This document shows, one piece after another, positions 54,265 to 63,140 of a DNA stretch of 64,000 nucleotides. The notes below the pieces were generated by a model. The model was not told where the DNA came from, did no database searches, and saw only the letters and a list, made by a program, of their open reading frames with translations. The stretch comes from Streptacidiphilus sp. PB12-B1b. GTDB taxonomy: Bacteria > Actinomycetota > Actinomycetes > Streptomycetales > Streptomycetaceae. The translations under genes and the position numbers were made by a program. The stretch covers positions 2,728,001-2,792,000 of the forward strand of contig NZ_CP048405.1 of the NCBI RefSeq assembly GCF_014084125.1, written 5' to 3'. Position 1 is the first letter of the stretch. The number at the start of each line of letters is the position of its first letter.

Positions 54265-55935
54265 GTGCCCCGCGACCACCACTTCGCCGACCTGGTCTTC
54301 ACCGGCGGCCCCGTCTACACCGTCGACCCGGCCCGCTCCTGGGCCCGGGCCGTCGCCGTCCGCGACGGCCGGATCGTCGCCGTCGGCGCCGACCACGACG
54401 TCCGCCACCTGATCGGCGCCCGCACCGAGGTCGTCGACCTCGCCGGAAAGCTGCTGCTGCCCGGCTTCCAGGACGCCCACGTGCACCCCGTGCTCGGCGG
54501 CGTCACCATGCGCAGCTGCGACCTGCACCACCTGGAGACCGCCCAGGCGTACCAGGACGCCGTCGCCGCCTACGCCGCCGCCGAACCCGACCGCGCCTGG
54601 ATCACCGGCGGCGGCTGGAGCATGGAGGCGTTCCCCGGCGGCACCCCGCACCGCGAGCTGCTCGACGCCGTCGTCCCCGACCGCCCGGTCGCCCTGCCCA
54701 ACCGGGACGGCCACGGCGTGTGGGCCAACAGCCGCGCGCTGGAGATCGCCGGGATCACCCGGGACACCCCCGACCCCGCCGACGGCCGGATCGAACGCGA
54801 CGCCGACGGCCTGCCCACCGGCATGCTCCAGGAGGGCGCGGCCGACCTGGTCACCCGGCACATCCCGGCCACCGGCGAGGACGACTTCCGGCAGGGCCTG
54901 ATCGAGGGCCAGCGCTACCTGCACGGCTTCGGCATCACCGGCTGGCAGGACGCCGGAGTCGGCTCCGCCTTCGGCCCCGGCGACGTCTACGGCGCCTACC
55001 TGGCCGCCGCCGCCGACGGCAGCCTCACCGCCCGGGTCCGCGCCGCCCAGTGGTGGGACCGGCAGGGCGGCCTGGAGCAGCTGCACGAGTTCACCGCCCG
55101 CCGCGCCGAGGCCGCCGCCGTGCGCGACGGCGCGGGCCGGTTCCGCGCCGGGACGGTCAAGATGATGCTGGACGGCGTCGCCGAGAACCACACCGCCGCC
55201 ATGCTGGAGCCCTACCTGGACGGCTGCGGCTGCTCCAGCGGCAGCTCCGGCCTGGACTTCATCGACCCGGAGAAGCTCGGCGGCCACGTCAGCGAGCTGG
55301 ACGCCGAGGGCTTCCAGGTGCACTTCCACGCCCTCGGCGACCGCGCCGTGCGCAGCGCCCTGGACGCCGTCGAGGAGGCCCTGCGCCGCAACGGCCCGCG
55401 CGGCAACCGGCACCACCTGGCGCACCTGCAGGTCGTCCACCCCGAGGACGTCCCGCGCTTCCGGCAGCTCGGCGCGACCGCCAACATGCAGCCGCTCTGG
55501 GCCTGCCACGAGCCGCAGATGGACGAGCTCACCATCCCCTTCCTCGGCGAGCGCCGCAGCGGCTGGCAGTACCCCTTCGGCTCGCTGGCCCGCTCCGGCG
55601 CGATGCTCGCCGCGGGCAGCGACTGGTCGGTCAGCACCCCGGACGTGATGCTCGGCATCCACGTCGCGGTCAACCGGCGCGCCCCCGGCGAGCAGGACGT
55701 GCGCGTCCTCGGCCCGCAGGAGCGGCTCGACCTCGGCACCGCACTGGCCGCCTACACCGCCGGCAGCGCCCGGGTGAACCACCTGGACGACGTCACCGGC
55801 TCGGTCCAGACCGGCAAGTACGCCGACCTGGTCGTCCTGGACCGCGACCCGTTCGCCGGCCCGGCCGAGGCCATCGGCGAGACCCGGGTGCTGCGCACCT
55901 ACGTCGAGGGCGACCTGGTCCACGCCGCCCAGTAG
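54265..55935 (+). CDS. YtcJ-type metal-dependent amidohydrolase
   Basis: A 556-aa amidohydrolase-superfamily protein. N-terminal ADLVFTGGPVYTVDP and AVAVRDGRIVAVGAD form the small beta domain. The metal site HxH is in GFQDAHVHPVLGG. Further ligands lie in HFHALGDRA and HLAHLQVVH, and the catalytic Asp in LAAGSDWSVSTPDVM. It closes with TGSVQTGKYADLVVLDRDPF. YtcJ/NfdA-like enzymes hydrolyse N-acyl or N-formyl compounds. GTG 54265 has GGAGG 4 bases upstream. Co-regulation with a peptide importer suggests the enzyme acts on an imported amide or modified amino acid (inference). Confidence 0.88.
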   Translation: MPRDHHFADLVFTGGPVYTVDPARSWARAVAVRDGRIVAVGADHDVRHLIGARTEVVDLAGKLLLPGFQDAHVHPVLGGVTMRSCDLHHLETAQAYQDAVAAYAAAEPDRAWITGGGWSMEAFPGGTPHRELLDAVVPDRPVALPNRDGHGVWANSRALEIAGITRDTPDPADGRIERDADGLPTGMLQEGAADLVTRHIPATGEDDFRQGLIEGQRYLHGFGITGWQDAGVGSAFGPGDVYGAYLAAAADGSLTARVRAAQWWDRQGGLEQLHEFTARRAEAAAVRDGAGRFRAGTVKMMLDGVAENHTAAMLEPYLDGCGCSSGSSGLDFIDPEKLGGHVSELDAEGFQVHFHALGDRAVRSALDAVEEALRRNGPRGNRHHLAHLQVVHPEDVPRFRQLGATANMQPLWACHEPQMDELTIPFLGERRSGWQYPFGSLARSGAMLAAGSDWSVSTPDVMLGIHVAVNRRAPGEQDVRVLGPQERLDLGTALAAYTAGSARVNHLDDVTGSVQTGKYADLVVLDRDPFAGPAEAIGETRVLRTYVEGDLVHAAQ

Positions 55936-56026
55936 CCCCCGGGGGCCGCCCAGGGCCCCCGCATCCGGCAGTACCCGCACTCGGCAGTACCCGCATTCGT
56001 ACGCCGCACCGACGAGAGGCACCACC

Positions 56027-57676
56027 ATGCGGAGAAGAACCCTGCGCGCCGCGCTCCCGCTCGCGGCCGCCGCGCTGCTCACCAGCGCCTGCGCGGGCGG
56101 CGGCCCGGCCGCCAAGGCCGCCGCCCGGAGCAACTTCAGCACCGCCCAGGTCTCCACCGCCCCCGCCAAGGGCCCGCTCAGCAGCCTCAGTTGGTACGGC
56201 GACTACCGCGCGCCGTACTCCGAGGACCCGCTGAAGACCGCCGACTACCCCGAGGAGACCATCCTCGGCAACGTCTGCGAGCCGCTGCTGCGCACCGGCG
56301 CCGACTACAGCCTGAACCCCGGCATCGCCCGGAGCTGGAGCCAGCCGGACGCCGAGCACCTGGTGCTCGACCTGGACCCGCGCGCCACCTTCAGCGACGG
56401 TCACCCGGTCACCCCCGCCGACGTCGTCTACAGCCTGCAGCGCAACCAGGACCCGGCCGTGGCCAGCAACTACGCCGACTCCTACAACGACGTCACGTCG
56501 ATCCGGGCCACCGGCGCCGAGCAGGTCACCGTCGCCTTCAGCAGGCCCGACTACCTGTTCGTGCGCAACCTCGGCATCCTCGCCGGGGCGGTCGTGGAGA
56601 AGGCGTTCGCGGTGAAGGCCGGGCAGAACTTCGGCAGCGCGGGCACCGGCGTGGTCTGCTCCGGCCCCTACACCATCGCCTCGTTCGACGGCACCAACAC
56701 CATGGTGCTCACCCGCGATCCGGGCTACTGGGACCACGCCCACGCCGCCAAGGCCGCCTCGCTCACCTTCCGCTTCCTGTCCGACCCCTCGGCCATCGCC
56801 AACGCCCTCGGCTCCGGCAGCCTGGACGGCGGCTTCGACCTGCCGCCCTCCACCGTCGCCCAGCTCTCCAAGGCCACCGACGGCCGGCTCTACGTCGGCG
56901 CCACCGGCTCCACCACGCAGAACATCGACCTCATCGTCTCCCGCTTCACCGGCGCCCTCGGCGACGTCCGGGTCCGCCAGGCGCTGTCCATGGCCATCGA
57001 CCGGGCCGGGATCGCCAAGACCCTGTTCGACGGCACCGCCGACCCGCTGTACGCGGTCGCCGGGCCCGGCTTCTGGCAGACCAGCCCGGCCGAACCGGTC
57101 TACGCCGCCGCCTACCGGAAGCTGGTGCAGCCGCCGCAGCCCGCCGCCGCCGCCAAGCTGGTCGCCCAGGCCGGGGCCACCGGCAGACGGCTCACCATCG
57201 GCTACGCCGCCGACAGCCCCGACCAGGCCCAGCTCGCCGAGGTGCTGCAGCAGACCGGGGACTCCATCGGCCTCAAGGTCGCCATCGTCGGCCTGCCGGA
57301 CCAGCAGTACGGCAACCTCTTCATCGACCCCAAGGCCCGCGCCGCCTACGACTCCTTCCTCACCATCAACTACCTGGAATACCCGGAGGCGGCCGACATG
57401 TACACCAGCTACGCCACCAAGGGCGGGCTGCAGAACTTCAACGGATACACGAACCCCGTGGTCGAGTCCGAGCTGCTCAAGGCCCAGGGCGCCGAGGACG
57501 TCCGGCAGCGCGCCCAGGACGTCACCGCCGCGCAGGCCGTCATCGCCCGCGACCTGCCCTGGATACCGATCGTCGCCCCGCGCGCGCTGCTGTTCCAGAA
57601 CAAGGCCGTCACCGGCGCACCGCTCACCTTCTCCTACATGGACAACGCCTGGGCCGCGTCCGTGGGTGCGCCCTGA
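56027..57676 (+). CDS. Peptide ABC transporter substrate-binding lipoprotein
   Basis: A 549-aa family 5 solute-binding protein (DppA/OppA type). The signal peptide is [22 protein letters not shown] with a lipobox ending at Cys22. Core motifs are VCEPLLRTGADYSLNPGIARSW, FSDGHPVTPADVVYSLQRNQDP and RVRQALSMAIDRAGIAKTLFDG. It delivers peptides or similar ligands to the two permeases that follow. The stop overlaps the next ATG by one base (TGATG). Confidence 0.92.
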   Translation: MRRRTLRAALPLAAAALLTSACAGGGPAAKAAARSNFSTAQVSTAPAKGPLSSLSWYGDYRAPYSEDPLKTADYPEETILGNVCEPLLRTGADYSLNPGIARSWSQPDAEHLVLDLDPRATFSDGHPVTPADVVYSLQRNQDPAVASNYADSYNDVTSIRATGAEQVTVAFSRPDYLFVRNLGILAGAVVEKAFAVKAGQNFGSAGTGVVCSGPYTIASFDGTNTMVLTRDPGYWDHAHAAKAASLTFRFLSDPSAIANALGSGSLDGGFDLPPSTVAQLSKATDGRLYVGATGSTTQNIDLIVSRFTGALGDVRVRQALSMAIDRAGIAKTLFDGTADPLYAVAGPGFWQTSPAEPVYAAAYRKLVQPPQPAAAAKLVAQAGATGRRLTIGYAADSPDQAQLAEVLQQTGDSIGLKVAIVGLPDQQYGNLFIDPKARAAYDSFLTINYLEYPEAADMYTSYATKGGLQNFNGYTNPVVESELLKAQGAEDVRQRAQDVTAAQAVIARDLPWIPIVAPRALLFQNKAVTGAPLTFSYMDNAWAASVGAP

Positions 57677-58623
57677 TGGGGCGGCTGGTGCTCGCCCGCC
57701 TCGGCGGCCTGGTCACCACGCTGCTGCTGTCCAGCGCGGTCATCTTCGGCAGCCTCTACCTGGCGCCCGGCAGCCCCGAGGACGTCCTGTTCGGCAGCCG
57801 CACCCCCTCCGCCGCCACCCGCGCCGCCGTCGCCCGCCGGCTGCACCTGGACCGGCCGCTGCCGGTCCGCTACTGGGACTGGCTCACCGGCGTGCTCCAC
57901 GGCGACCTCGGCCGCTCCATGGTCACCGGCCAGAGCGTGGCCGACCGGGTCGGCCACGGCCTGGGCACCACGCTGTCCCTGGTCGCCCTCAGCATGGTCC
58001 TGGTGGTGCTGTTCGGCGTGGGCCTCGGCGCCGCCGCCGCGCTGCGGCCCGGCCCGGTGGACGCCGCCGCCAACGCCGTCACCTCGGTCTCGGTGACCGT
58101 GCCGCCGTTCGTCGCCTCAACCCTGCTGATCTCGGTCTTCGCCGTGCACCTCGGCTGGTTCCCGGCGTCCGGCACCGGCACCGGCGCGCTCGGCGAACTG
58201 CGCGGCCTGGCCCTGCCCGCCTGCGCCCTGGCCGTGATCAACTGCGGCTTCCTGGCCCGGATCACCCGCAACGCGCTGCGCGAGCAGCTCGCCCTGGAGC
58301 ACGTGCAGACCGCGCTGGTCCGCGGACTGCCACGCTGGGCGGTCCTGCGCGACCACGTGTTCCGCAACGCGGTGCCGCCGATCGTCACCGCCGTCGCCCT
58401 GCTCACCTCCGGCACCTTCGCCTCCACCCTGGTCGTGGAGACCGCCTTCGCCGTCCCCGGCATCGGCATGCTCACCATCACCTCGGTCGAGCAGAAGGAC
58501 TTCCCGGTCGTCCAGGCCGTCTCCCTGCTGCTGGTCGCCGCCTTCGTGCTGTGCAACGCCGCCAGCGACCTCGTCCAGGCCCTGGTCGACCCACGGCTGC
58601 GCACCGCCGGGAGGACCACATGA
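57676..58623 (+). CDS. Peptide ABC transporter permease (DppB-type)
   Basis: A 315-aa protein. The N-terminal helix is LGGLVTTLLLSSAVIFGSLYLAPGSPEDVLFG, and the DppB hallmark RLHLDRPLPVRYWDWLTGVLHGDLGRSM follows. The binding-protein-dependent transport motif is ALVRGLPRWAVLRDHVFRNAVPP. About six helices are present. It is coupled to the next permease by an ATGA overlap. Confidence 0.92.
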   Translation: MGRLVLARLGGLVTTLLLSSAVIFGSLYLAPGSPEDVLFGSRTPSAATRAAVARRLHLDRPLPVRYWDWLTGVLHGDLGRSMVTGQSVADRVGHGLGTTLSLVALSMVLVVLFGVGLGAAAALRPGPVDAAANAVTSVSVTVPPFVASTLLISVFAVHLGWFPASGTGTGALGELRGLALPACALAVINCGFLARITRNALREQLALEHVQTALVRGLPRWAVLRDHVFRNAVPPIVTAVALLTSGTFASTLVVETAFAVPGIGMLTITSVEQKDFPVVQAVSLLLVAAFVLCNAASDLVQALVDPRLRTAGRTT

Positions 58624-59555
58624 CCACGACGCTCCCCGCCGCACCCGCCGCCGCCCCCGCGCGGCGCGCCCCGCTCCGGCGGCTGGCCCGGGCCCGGGCC
58701 GCCCTCGGCGGCTCCGGCATCGCCGCCGCCCTGTTCCTGGCCGTCGTGCTGCTGGTCGCGCTGGCCGCGCCGCTGCTGGTCCCCTACAGCCCGGACGCCC
58801 AGTCGCTGCTGGACTCCTACGCCGCGCCGTCCGCCGCGCACCTGCTCGGCGCCGACAGCCTCGGCCGGGACATCGCCTCGCGGCTGATGTTCGGCGCCCG
58901 CACCAGCCTGCTCGGCCCGGCCTTGGTGGTCGGCGTGGCGCTGCTGGTCGGCATCCCGCTGGCGCTGGCCGCCGCCTGGTTCGGCGGCGCCGTCAACGCC
59001 GTCGTCGCCCGGGTGTTCGACCTGGTCTACGCCCTGCCCGGGCTGCTGCTGGCGGTGCTCGCGGTGGCCCTGTTCGGGCCCGGCCTGGTCCCGGCCGTCG
59101 CCGCCCTGGCCATCGCCTACGTCCCGTTCCTGGCCCGCATCGTCCTCGCCGCCGCCCGCCAGCAGCGGGTCAGCCCGTACGTGGACGCGCTCGCCGTCCA
59201 GGGCTTCGGGGTCGTGCGGATCACCGTCCGGCACATCCTGCGCAACATCGCGCCGGTCGTCGTCGGCCAGGCCGCCATCGCCTTCGGCTACGCCCTGCTC
59301 GACCTCGCCTCGCTCTCCTACCTCGGCCTGGCCGTGCAGGCGCCCACCGCCGACTGGGGCGTCATGGTCAGCGACAGCAACGCGCTGATGGGCGGGTACT
59401 GGCTGCCGATCCTCGCGCCCGGCGCACTGATCGTGCTGTCGGTGCTGTCGCTCACCGTCCTCGGCGCGCGGATCAGCGGCGAGCGCCCCCAGCCGTACCT
59501 GCGACGCCGCACCCCGCGCGCGCCCCGCCCCCCGCGTACCGGAGCCGCCTCATGA
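58620..59555 (+). CDS. Peptide ABC transporter permease (DppC-type)
   Basis: A 311-aa protein that begins with an Ala/Pro-rich cytoplasmic tail. A helix AALFLAVVLLVALAAPLLVPYSPD follows, then HLLGADSLGRDIASRLMFGARTSL, the DppC signature. The coupling loop is DALAVQGFGVVRITVRHILRN. It forms the channel with the DppB-type partner and is joined to the ATPase gene by ATGA. Confidence 0.92.
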   Translation: MTTTLPAAPAAAPARRAPLRRLARARAALGGSGIAAALFLAVVLLVALAAPLLVPYSPDAQSLLDSYAAPSAAHLLGADSLGRDIASRLMFGARTSLLGPALVVGVALLVGIPLALAAAWFGGAVNAVVARVFDLVYALPGLLLAVLAVALFGPGLVPAVAALAIAYVPFLARIVLAAARQQRVSPYVDALAVQGFGVVRITVRHILRNIAPVVVGQAAIAFGYALLDLASLSYLGLAVQAPTADWGVMVSDSNALMGGYWLPILAPGALIVLSVLSLTVLGARISGERPQPYLRRRTPRAPRPPRTGAAS

Positions 59556-60598
59556 CCGCCGCGACACCTCTGCTGGAACTCAGCGGCCTCACCGTGCACC
59601 TCGCCGCCACCGGCGGTCCGGCCGGCGGCGCAGCCTCCGCTCCAGGCGGTGCGGACGCGCCCCGGCCGGTGCTGGACGGCATCGACCTCACCCTGGCCCC
59701 CGGCGAGGCCCTGGGCCTGGTCGGCGAGTCCGGCTCGGGCAAGTCCATGACCGTACGGGCCGTCACCCGGCTGCTGCCGCCCGGCGCGCGGCTCGCCGGG
59801 GGCGTCCGCTTCGAGGGCCGGGACGTCACCGCCATGTCCCCGGCCGAGCTGCGCGGCTACCGCGACACCGGGGTCGGGCTGGTGTTCCAGGACCCCCGCG
59901 CGCACATCAACCCCACCCGCCGCGTCGGCGCCTTCCTCACCGAGGCGCTGGTCCGCAACCGCCGGGTGCCGCGCCGCCAGGCCGAGGCCCGGGCCGCCGC
60001 GGTACTGGCCGAGGTCGGCATCGACGACCCGGCCCGCAGGCTGCGCCAGTACCCGCACGAGCTGTCCGGCGGCATGCTGCAACGCGTCATGATCGCCTCG
60101 GTGCTGCTGGCCGAGCCCCGGCTGATCCTCGCCGACGAGCCCACCACCGCCCTGGACGTCACCATCCAGGCCGAGGTGGTCTCCATCCTCGACCGGCTCC
60201 GCCGCGAGCGCGGCCTCGGCATGGTCTTCATCACCCACGACCTGGACCTGGCGCTGGCCGTCTGCGGCCGGGTCGCGGTGATGTACGCCGGGCGGATCGT
60301 GGAGATCCGCGAGGCCGCCGGGCTGCACCAGCGCGCCGCCCACCCCTACACGCTGGGCCTGCTCGGCTCGCGCCCCTCGATCGAGGAGCGGGCCGAGCGG
60401 CTCAGCGCCATCCCCGGGCGTCCGGTCTCGGCCTTCGAGGCCGGCCCCGGCTGCGCCTTCGCCGACCGCTGCGGCCATGTGCGCCCGGTCTGCCGGGAGG
60501 TCCGGCCCGAGCTGGAGCCCTTCCGGGGCGGCCTGGTGCGCTGCCACCGGGCCGCCGAGACCGCGTCCGAGACCGCCCTCCAGGAGGCACCCGCATGA
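59552..60598 (+). CDS. Peptide ABC transporter ATPase (DppD-type)
   Basis: A 348-aa ATPase. Walker A is GESGSGKSMT, signature LSGGMLQRVMIA, Walker B LILADEPTTALD and the H-loop VFITHDLD. The C-terminal oligopeptide/dipeptide domain is present with cysteines in GCAFADRCGHVRPVCRE and VRCH, which may hold an iron-sulfur cluster as in DppD. A Gly/Ala-rich insertion (TGGPAGGAASAPGGADAPRP) sits ahead of Walker A. It is coupled on both sides. Confidence 0.92.
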   Translation: MTAATPLLELSGLTVHLAATGGPAGGAASAPGGADAPRPVLDGIDLTLAPGEALGLVGESGSGKSMTVRAVTRLLPPGARLAGGVRFEGRDVTAMSPAELRGYRDTGVGLVFQDPRAHINPTRRVGAFLTEALVRNRRVPRRQAEARAAAVLAEVGIDDPARRLRQYPHELSGGMLQRVMIASVLLAEPRLILADEPTTALDVTIQAEVVSILDRLRRERGLGMVFITHDLDLALAVCGRVAVMYAGRIVEIREAAGLHQRAAHPYTLGLLGSRPSIEERAERLSAIPGRPVSAFEAGPGCAFADRCGHVRPVCREVRPELEPFRGGLVRCHRAAETASETALQEAPA

Positions 60599-61431
60599 CG
60601 GCCACCGCCGCCCCGAACGCCGCCGCCGCTGCTCCCGCCGTCACCGTCTCCGGGCTCAGCAAGGTCTTCCGGGTGCCCGGCGGCGCCGGCGGACGCACCC
60701 GCCACACCGCCGTGGACGACGTCAGCTTCAGCGTCCCGGCCGGGGGCTCGCTGGGCATCGTCGGTGAGTCCGGCTCCGGCAAGACCACCGTCGCCCGGAT
60801 GCTGGTCGGCCTGGAGCGGGCCAGCGGCGGCACCATGGCCGTCCTCGGCCGGGACCGCTCCACCCCCGCCCGGGGCGCGGCCGAGCGCAACCGCCGGGCC
60901 CGGGAGCTGCAGATCGTCTTCCAGGACCCGTACACCTCGCTGGACCCCAGCCAGAGCGCCCGGGCCGCCGTGGACGAGGTGCTGCGGCACCACACCCGGC
61001 TCCCCGCCGGGCCGCGCGCCGCGCGCCTCGGCGAGCTGGTCGACCAGGTCGGCCTGACCGCGCGCCAGGCCGACGCCCGCCCGCGCGACCTCTCCGGCGG
61101 CCAGCGGCAGCGGGTCGCCATCGCCCGCGCGCTGGCCGCCGAGCCCGGGGCGCTGATCCTGGACGAGGCGGTCTCGGCCCTGGACGTCTCCATCCAGGCG
61201 CAGATCCTCAACCTGCTCGCCGACATCCGCGACCGGACCGGCATCGCCTACCTGCTGATCTCGCACGATCTGGCGGTGGTGCGGCAGCTGTGCGACACCG
61301 TGCTGGTGCTCCGGCGCGGGCGGGTGGTCGAGCAGGGCGACTGTGCCGCCGTCCTGGACGCCCCGGCCGAGGAGTACACCCGGGCGCTGCGCGCCGCCGT
61401 CCCGGTCCCGGGCTGGCGGCCGGGGCAGTAG
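60595..61431 (+). CDS. Peptide ABC transporter ATPase (DppF-type, short C-terminus)
   Basis: A 278-aa ATPase. Walker A is GESGSGKTTVARM, signature LSGGQRQRVAIARAL, Walker B LILDEAVSALDVS and the H-loop LLISHDLA. Usual DppF/OppF proteins are about 320-340 residues with a Cys-containing C-terminal domain; here the protein ends soon after EEYTRALRAAVPVPGW and lacks it. It completes the five-gene transporter and ends 41 bp from the convergent GH5 gene. Confidence 0.9.
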   Translation: MTATAAPNAAAAAPAVTVSGLSKVFRVPGGAGGRTRHTAVDDVSFSVPAGGSLGIVGESGSGKTTVARMLVGLERASGGTMAVLGRDRSTPARGAAERNRRARELQIVFQDPYTSLDPSQSARAAVDEVLRHHTRLPAGPRAARLGELVDQVGLTARQADARPRDLSGGQRQRVAIARALAAEPGALILDEAVSALDVSIQAQILNLLADIRDRTGIAYLLISHDLAVVRQLCDTVLVLRRGRVVEQGDCAAVLDAPAEEYTRALRAAVPVPGWRPGQ

Positions 61432-61471
61432 ACCGGCGGGCGGCCCGGGGGAGCGGCCGAGGCAGGCCGGT

Positions 61472-62944
61472 TCAGGCCGGGGTGAGCGTGACCGTCACCG
61501 CCGCGCCCGGGCGGGCGCCGGGCACGGCGATCAGCGCGCTGCCCGGCGTACCGCCCCGGGGCTGCCGCAGCCGGACCAGCGCCCGCCCGGCCCCGGCCAC
61601 CCGGAGCCGCGCCCCGGCCGGGTACGCGGTCGGCGGCAGCACGATCCGGGTGTTCGCGCCGCTGCCGCCGACGGTGTAGCGCAGGGTGTAGCCGCCGGTC
61701 GCCGGGGTGTACGCCTCGGCGAGCGGCAGCCCGGCGACCGCCGTCGCGTACGGGCCGAACACCGGGGCATCGCCCGGGTGCGGCGCGCCCTGCGGGTCCA
61801 GCGGGGTGTAGCCGCCGGTGCCCTCGCCCCAGTACCACATGGTCCAGCCGCCGGCGAACCCCTCCATGGCCGTGACCTGCGCCTGCACCAGCTCGGTGTT
61901 GCCGGGCGTGTCCGCGTCCGGCGGGCCCCACTCGCCGACGACCACCGGCATCCGGTGCGCCCGCGGGTAGGCCGTGACGGCGGCGGTGTAGGCCTGGATG
62001 AAGCCGTCCGAGGGGTTCCAGTCGCCGCCGTCCTCGACGGCGGTGTCGTAGAAGTGCGGCGCGTAGCCGATCCGCGCGGCGCCCGGGCGCGGATCCCGGA
62101 AGCCCGGCAGCAGGGTCGGCACGCCCTCGCCCACCAGCACCGTGGGCTCGACGAACAGCCAGGAGCGGGTGTCCACCGCGCGCACGGCGGCGATCAGCCG
62201 CCGGTACATCAGCGCCAGCCGCCCGGTCTCCAGCGCCGCCACCGAGGAGACCTGGACGGCCGGATCGGTCGGGTCGCCGTCGAACGGCCCGCTGGGCTCG
62301 TTGAACAGGTCGTAGCCCAGCAGCGCCGGATCGCCGCGCAGGGTCCGGGCGATGTGCGTGTAGAAGTCGGTCTGCGCCCGGCGCAGGGCGGGATCGTCGT
62401 AGAGGTGGGTGAAGGCGGCCTGCACCGAGGGCTCGAAGTACTCGGCGAACCAGTCGTCGGGGTCCGGGGTGAACGGCAGCCCGTCGTCGTCGGTCGCCCA
62501 GGCCGGGACGCCGTCCTGGCCGCCGCCGAACGCCGGGCCGTAGACGTCCTGGTGGAAGTCGACCAGGACCAGCAGCCCGTACCGGTCGGCCCAGCCCATC
62601 AGCTGCTGGAGCCTGGCCAACTCGGCGGCGTCGTAGCGTCCCGGGGCGGGCTCCAGCCGGGCCCAGGTGATGTCCAGGCGGATCAGGTTGAAGCCGTGGG
62701 CGACGATGGAGCGCAGGTCCGCCTCGGTGGCCTCGTCGTATTTGTCGACATTGAAGCCGCGCAGCTGGAGGCTGCGCCCGGCCGGGTCGGCGAACAGCGT
62801 CCGCCCGTCGGCGGCGGTGACCGTCCCGGTGGGGAAGTCCGGCGCCCGGACGGCGGCTGCGGCGGCTGCGAGCGGGGCGGTGGCGGCAGGCAGGGCGGCG
62901 GCCAGGGTCAGGGCGATCGCGGCGGCGGTACGGCGGATGCGCAA
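61472..62944 (-). CDS. Secreted GH5 endoglycoceramidase-like glycosidase (TTG start)
   Basis: A 490-aa protein with a signal peptide (RIRRTAAAIALTLAAALPAATAPLAAAAAA). GH5 features in order: LQLRGFNVDKY, GFNLIRLDITWARLEPAPGRYD, LLVLVDFHQDVYGPAFGG, acid/base Glu in GYDLFNEPSGPF (near 215) and nucleophile Glu in VVVGEWGPP (near 337). GVPAWAT and WFAEYFEPSVQAAFTHLY resemble endoglycosylceramidases, which release oligosaccharide from glycolipids. A C-terminal beta-sandwich follows. TTG 62944 has GAGG 6 bases upstream; frames further upstream have no export signal. Confidence 0.82.
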   Translation of the reverse strand: MRIRRTAAAIALTLAAALPAATAPLAAAAAAVRAPDFPTGTVTAADGRTLFADPAGRSLQLRGFNVDKYDEATEADLRSIVAHGFNLIRLDITWARLEPAPGRYDAAELARLQQLMGWADRYGLLVLVDFHQDVYGPAFGGGQDGVPAWATDDDGLPFTPDPDDWFAEYFEPSVQAAFTHLYDDPALRRAQTDFYTHIARTLRGDPALLGYDLFNEPSGPFDGDPTDPAVQVSSVAALETGRLALMYRRLIAAVRAVDTRSWLFVEPTVLVGEGVPTLLPGFRDPRPGAARIGYAPHFYDTAVEDGGDWNPSDGFIQAYTAAVTAYPRAHRMPVVVGEWGPPDADTPGNTELVQAQVTAMEGFAGGWTMWYWGEGTGGYTPLDPQGAPHPGDAPVFGPYATAVAGLPLAEAYTPATGGYTLRYTVGGSGANTRIVLPPTAYPAGARLRVAGAGRALVRLRQPRGGTPGSALIAVPGARPGAAVTVTLTPA

Positions 62945-63140
62945 GGGACACCTCGACAGGGGAGGGGACAGGGCAGCGGGGCCGGTCGTCGATGCTGCTC
63001 CGGCAGGCGACGGAACACAAGAGGAATGCGAGCGTTGCTCATGTTCTCTTGGCGTCGCGGACCGGAAAGCCGCTGCCGACCCCTTGGGCGGCGCGGTCCC
63101 GGACCCTATGCTGACGCAATGTCTCATAAGGAGGGGAGTC

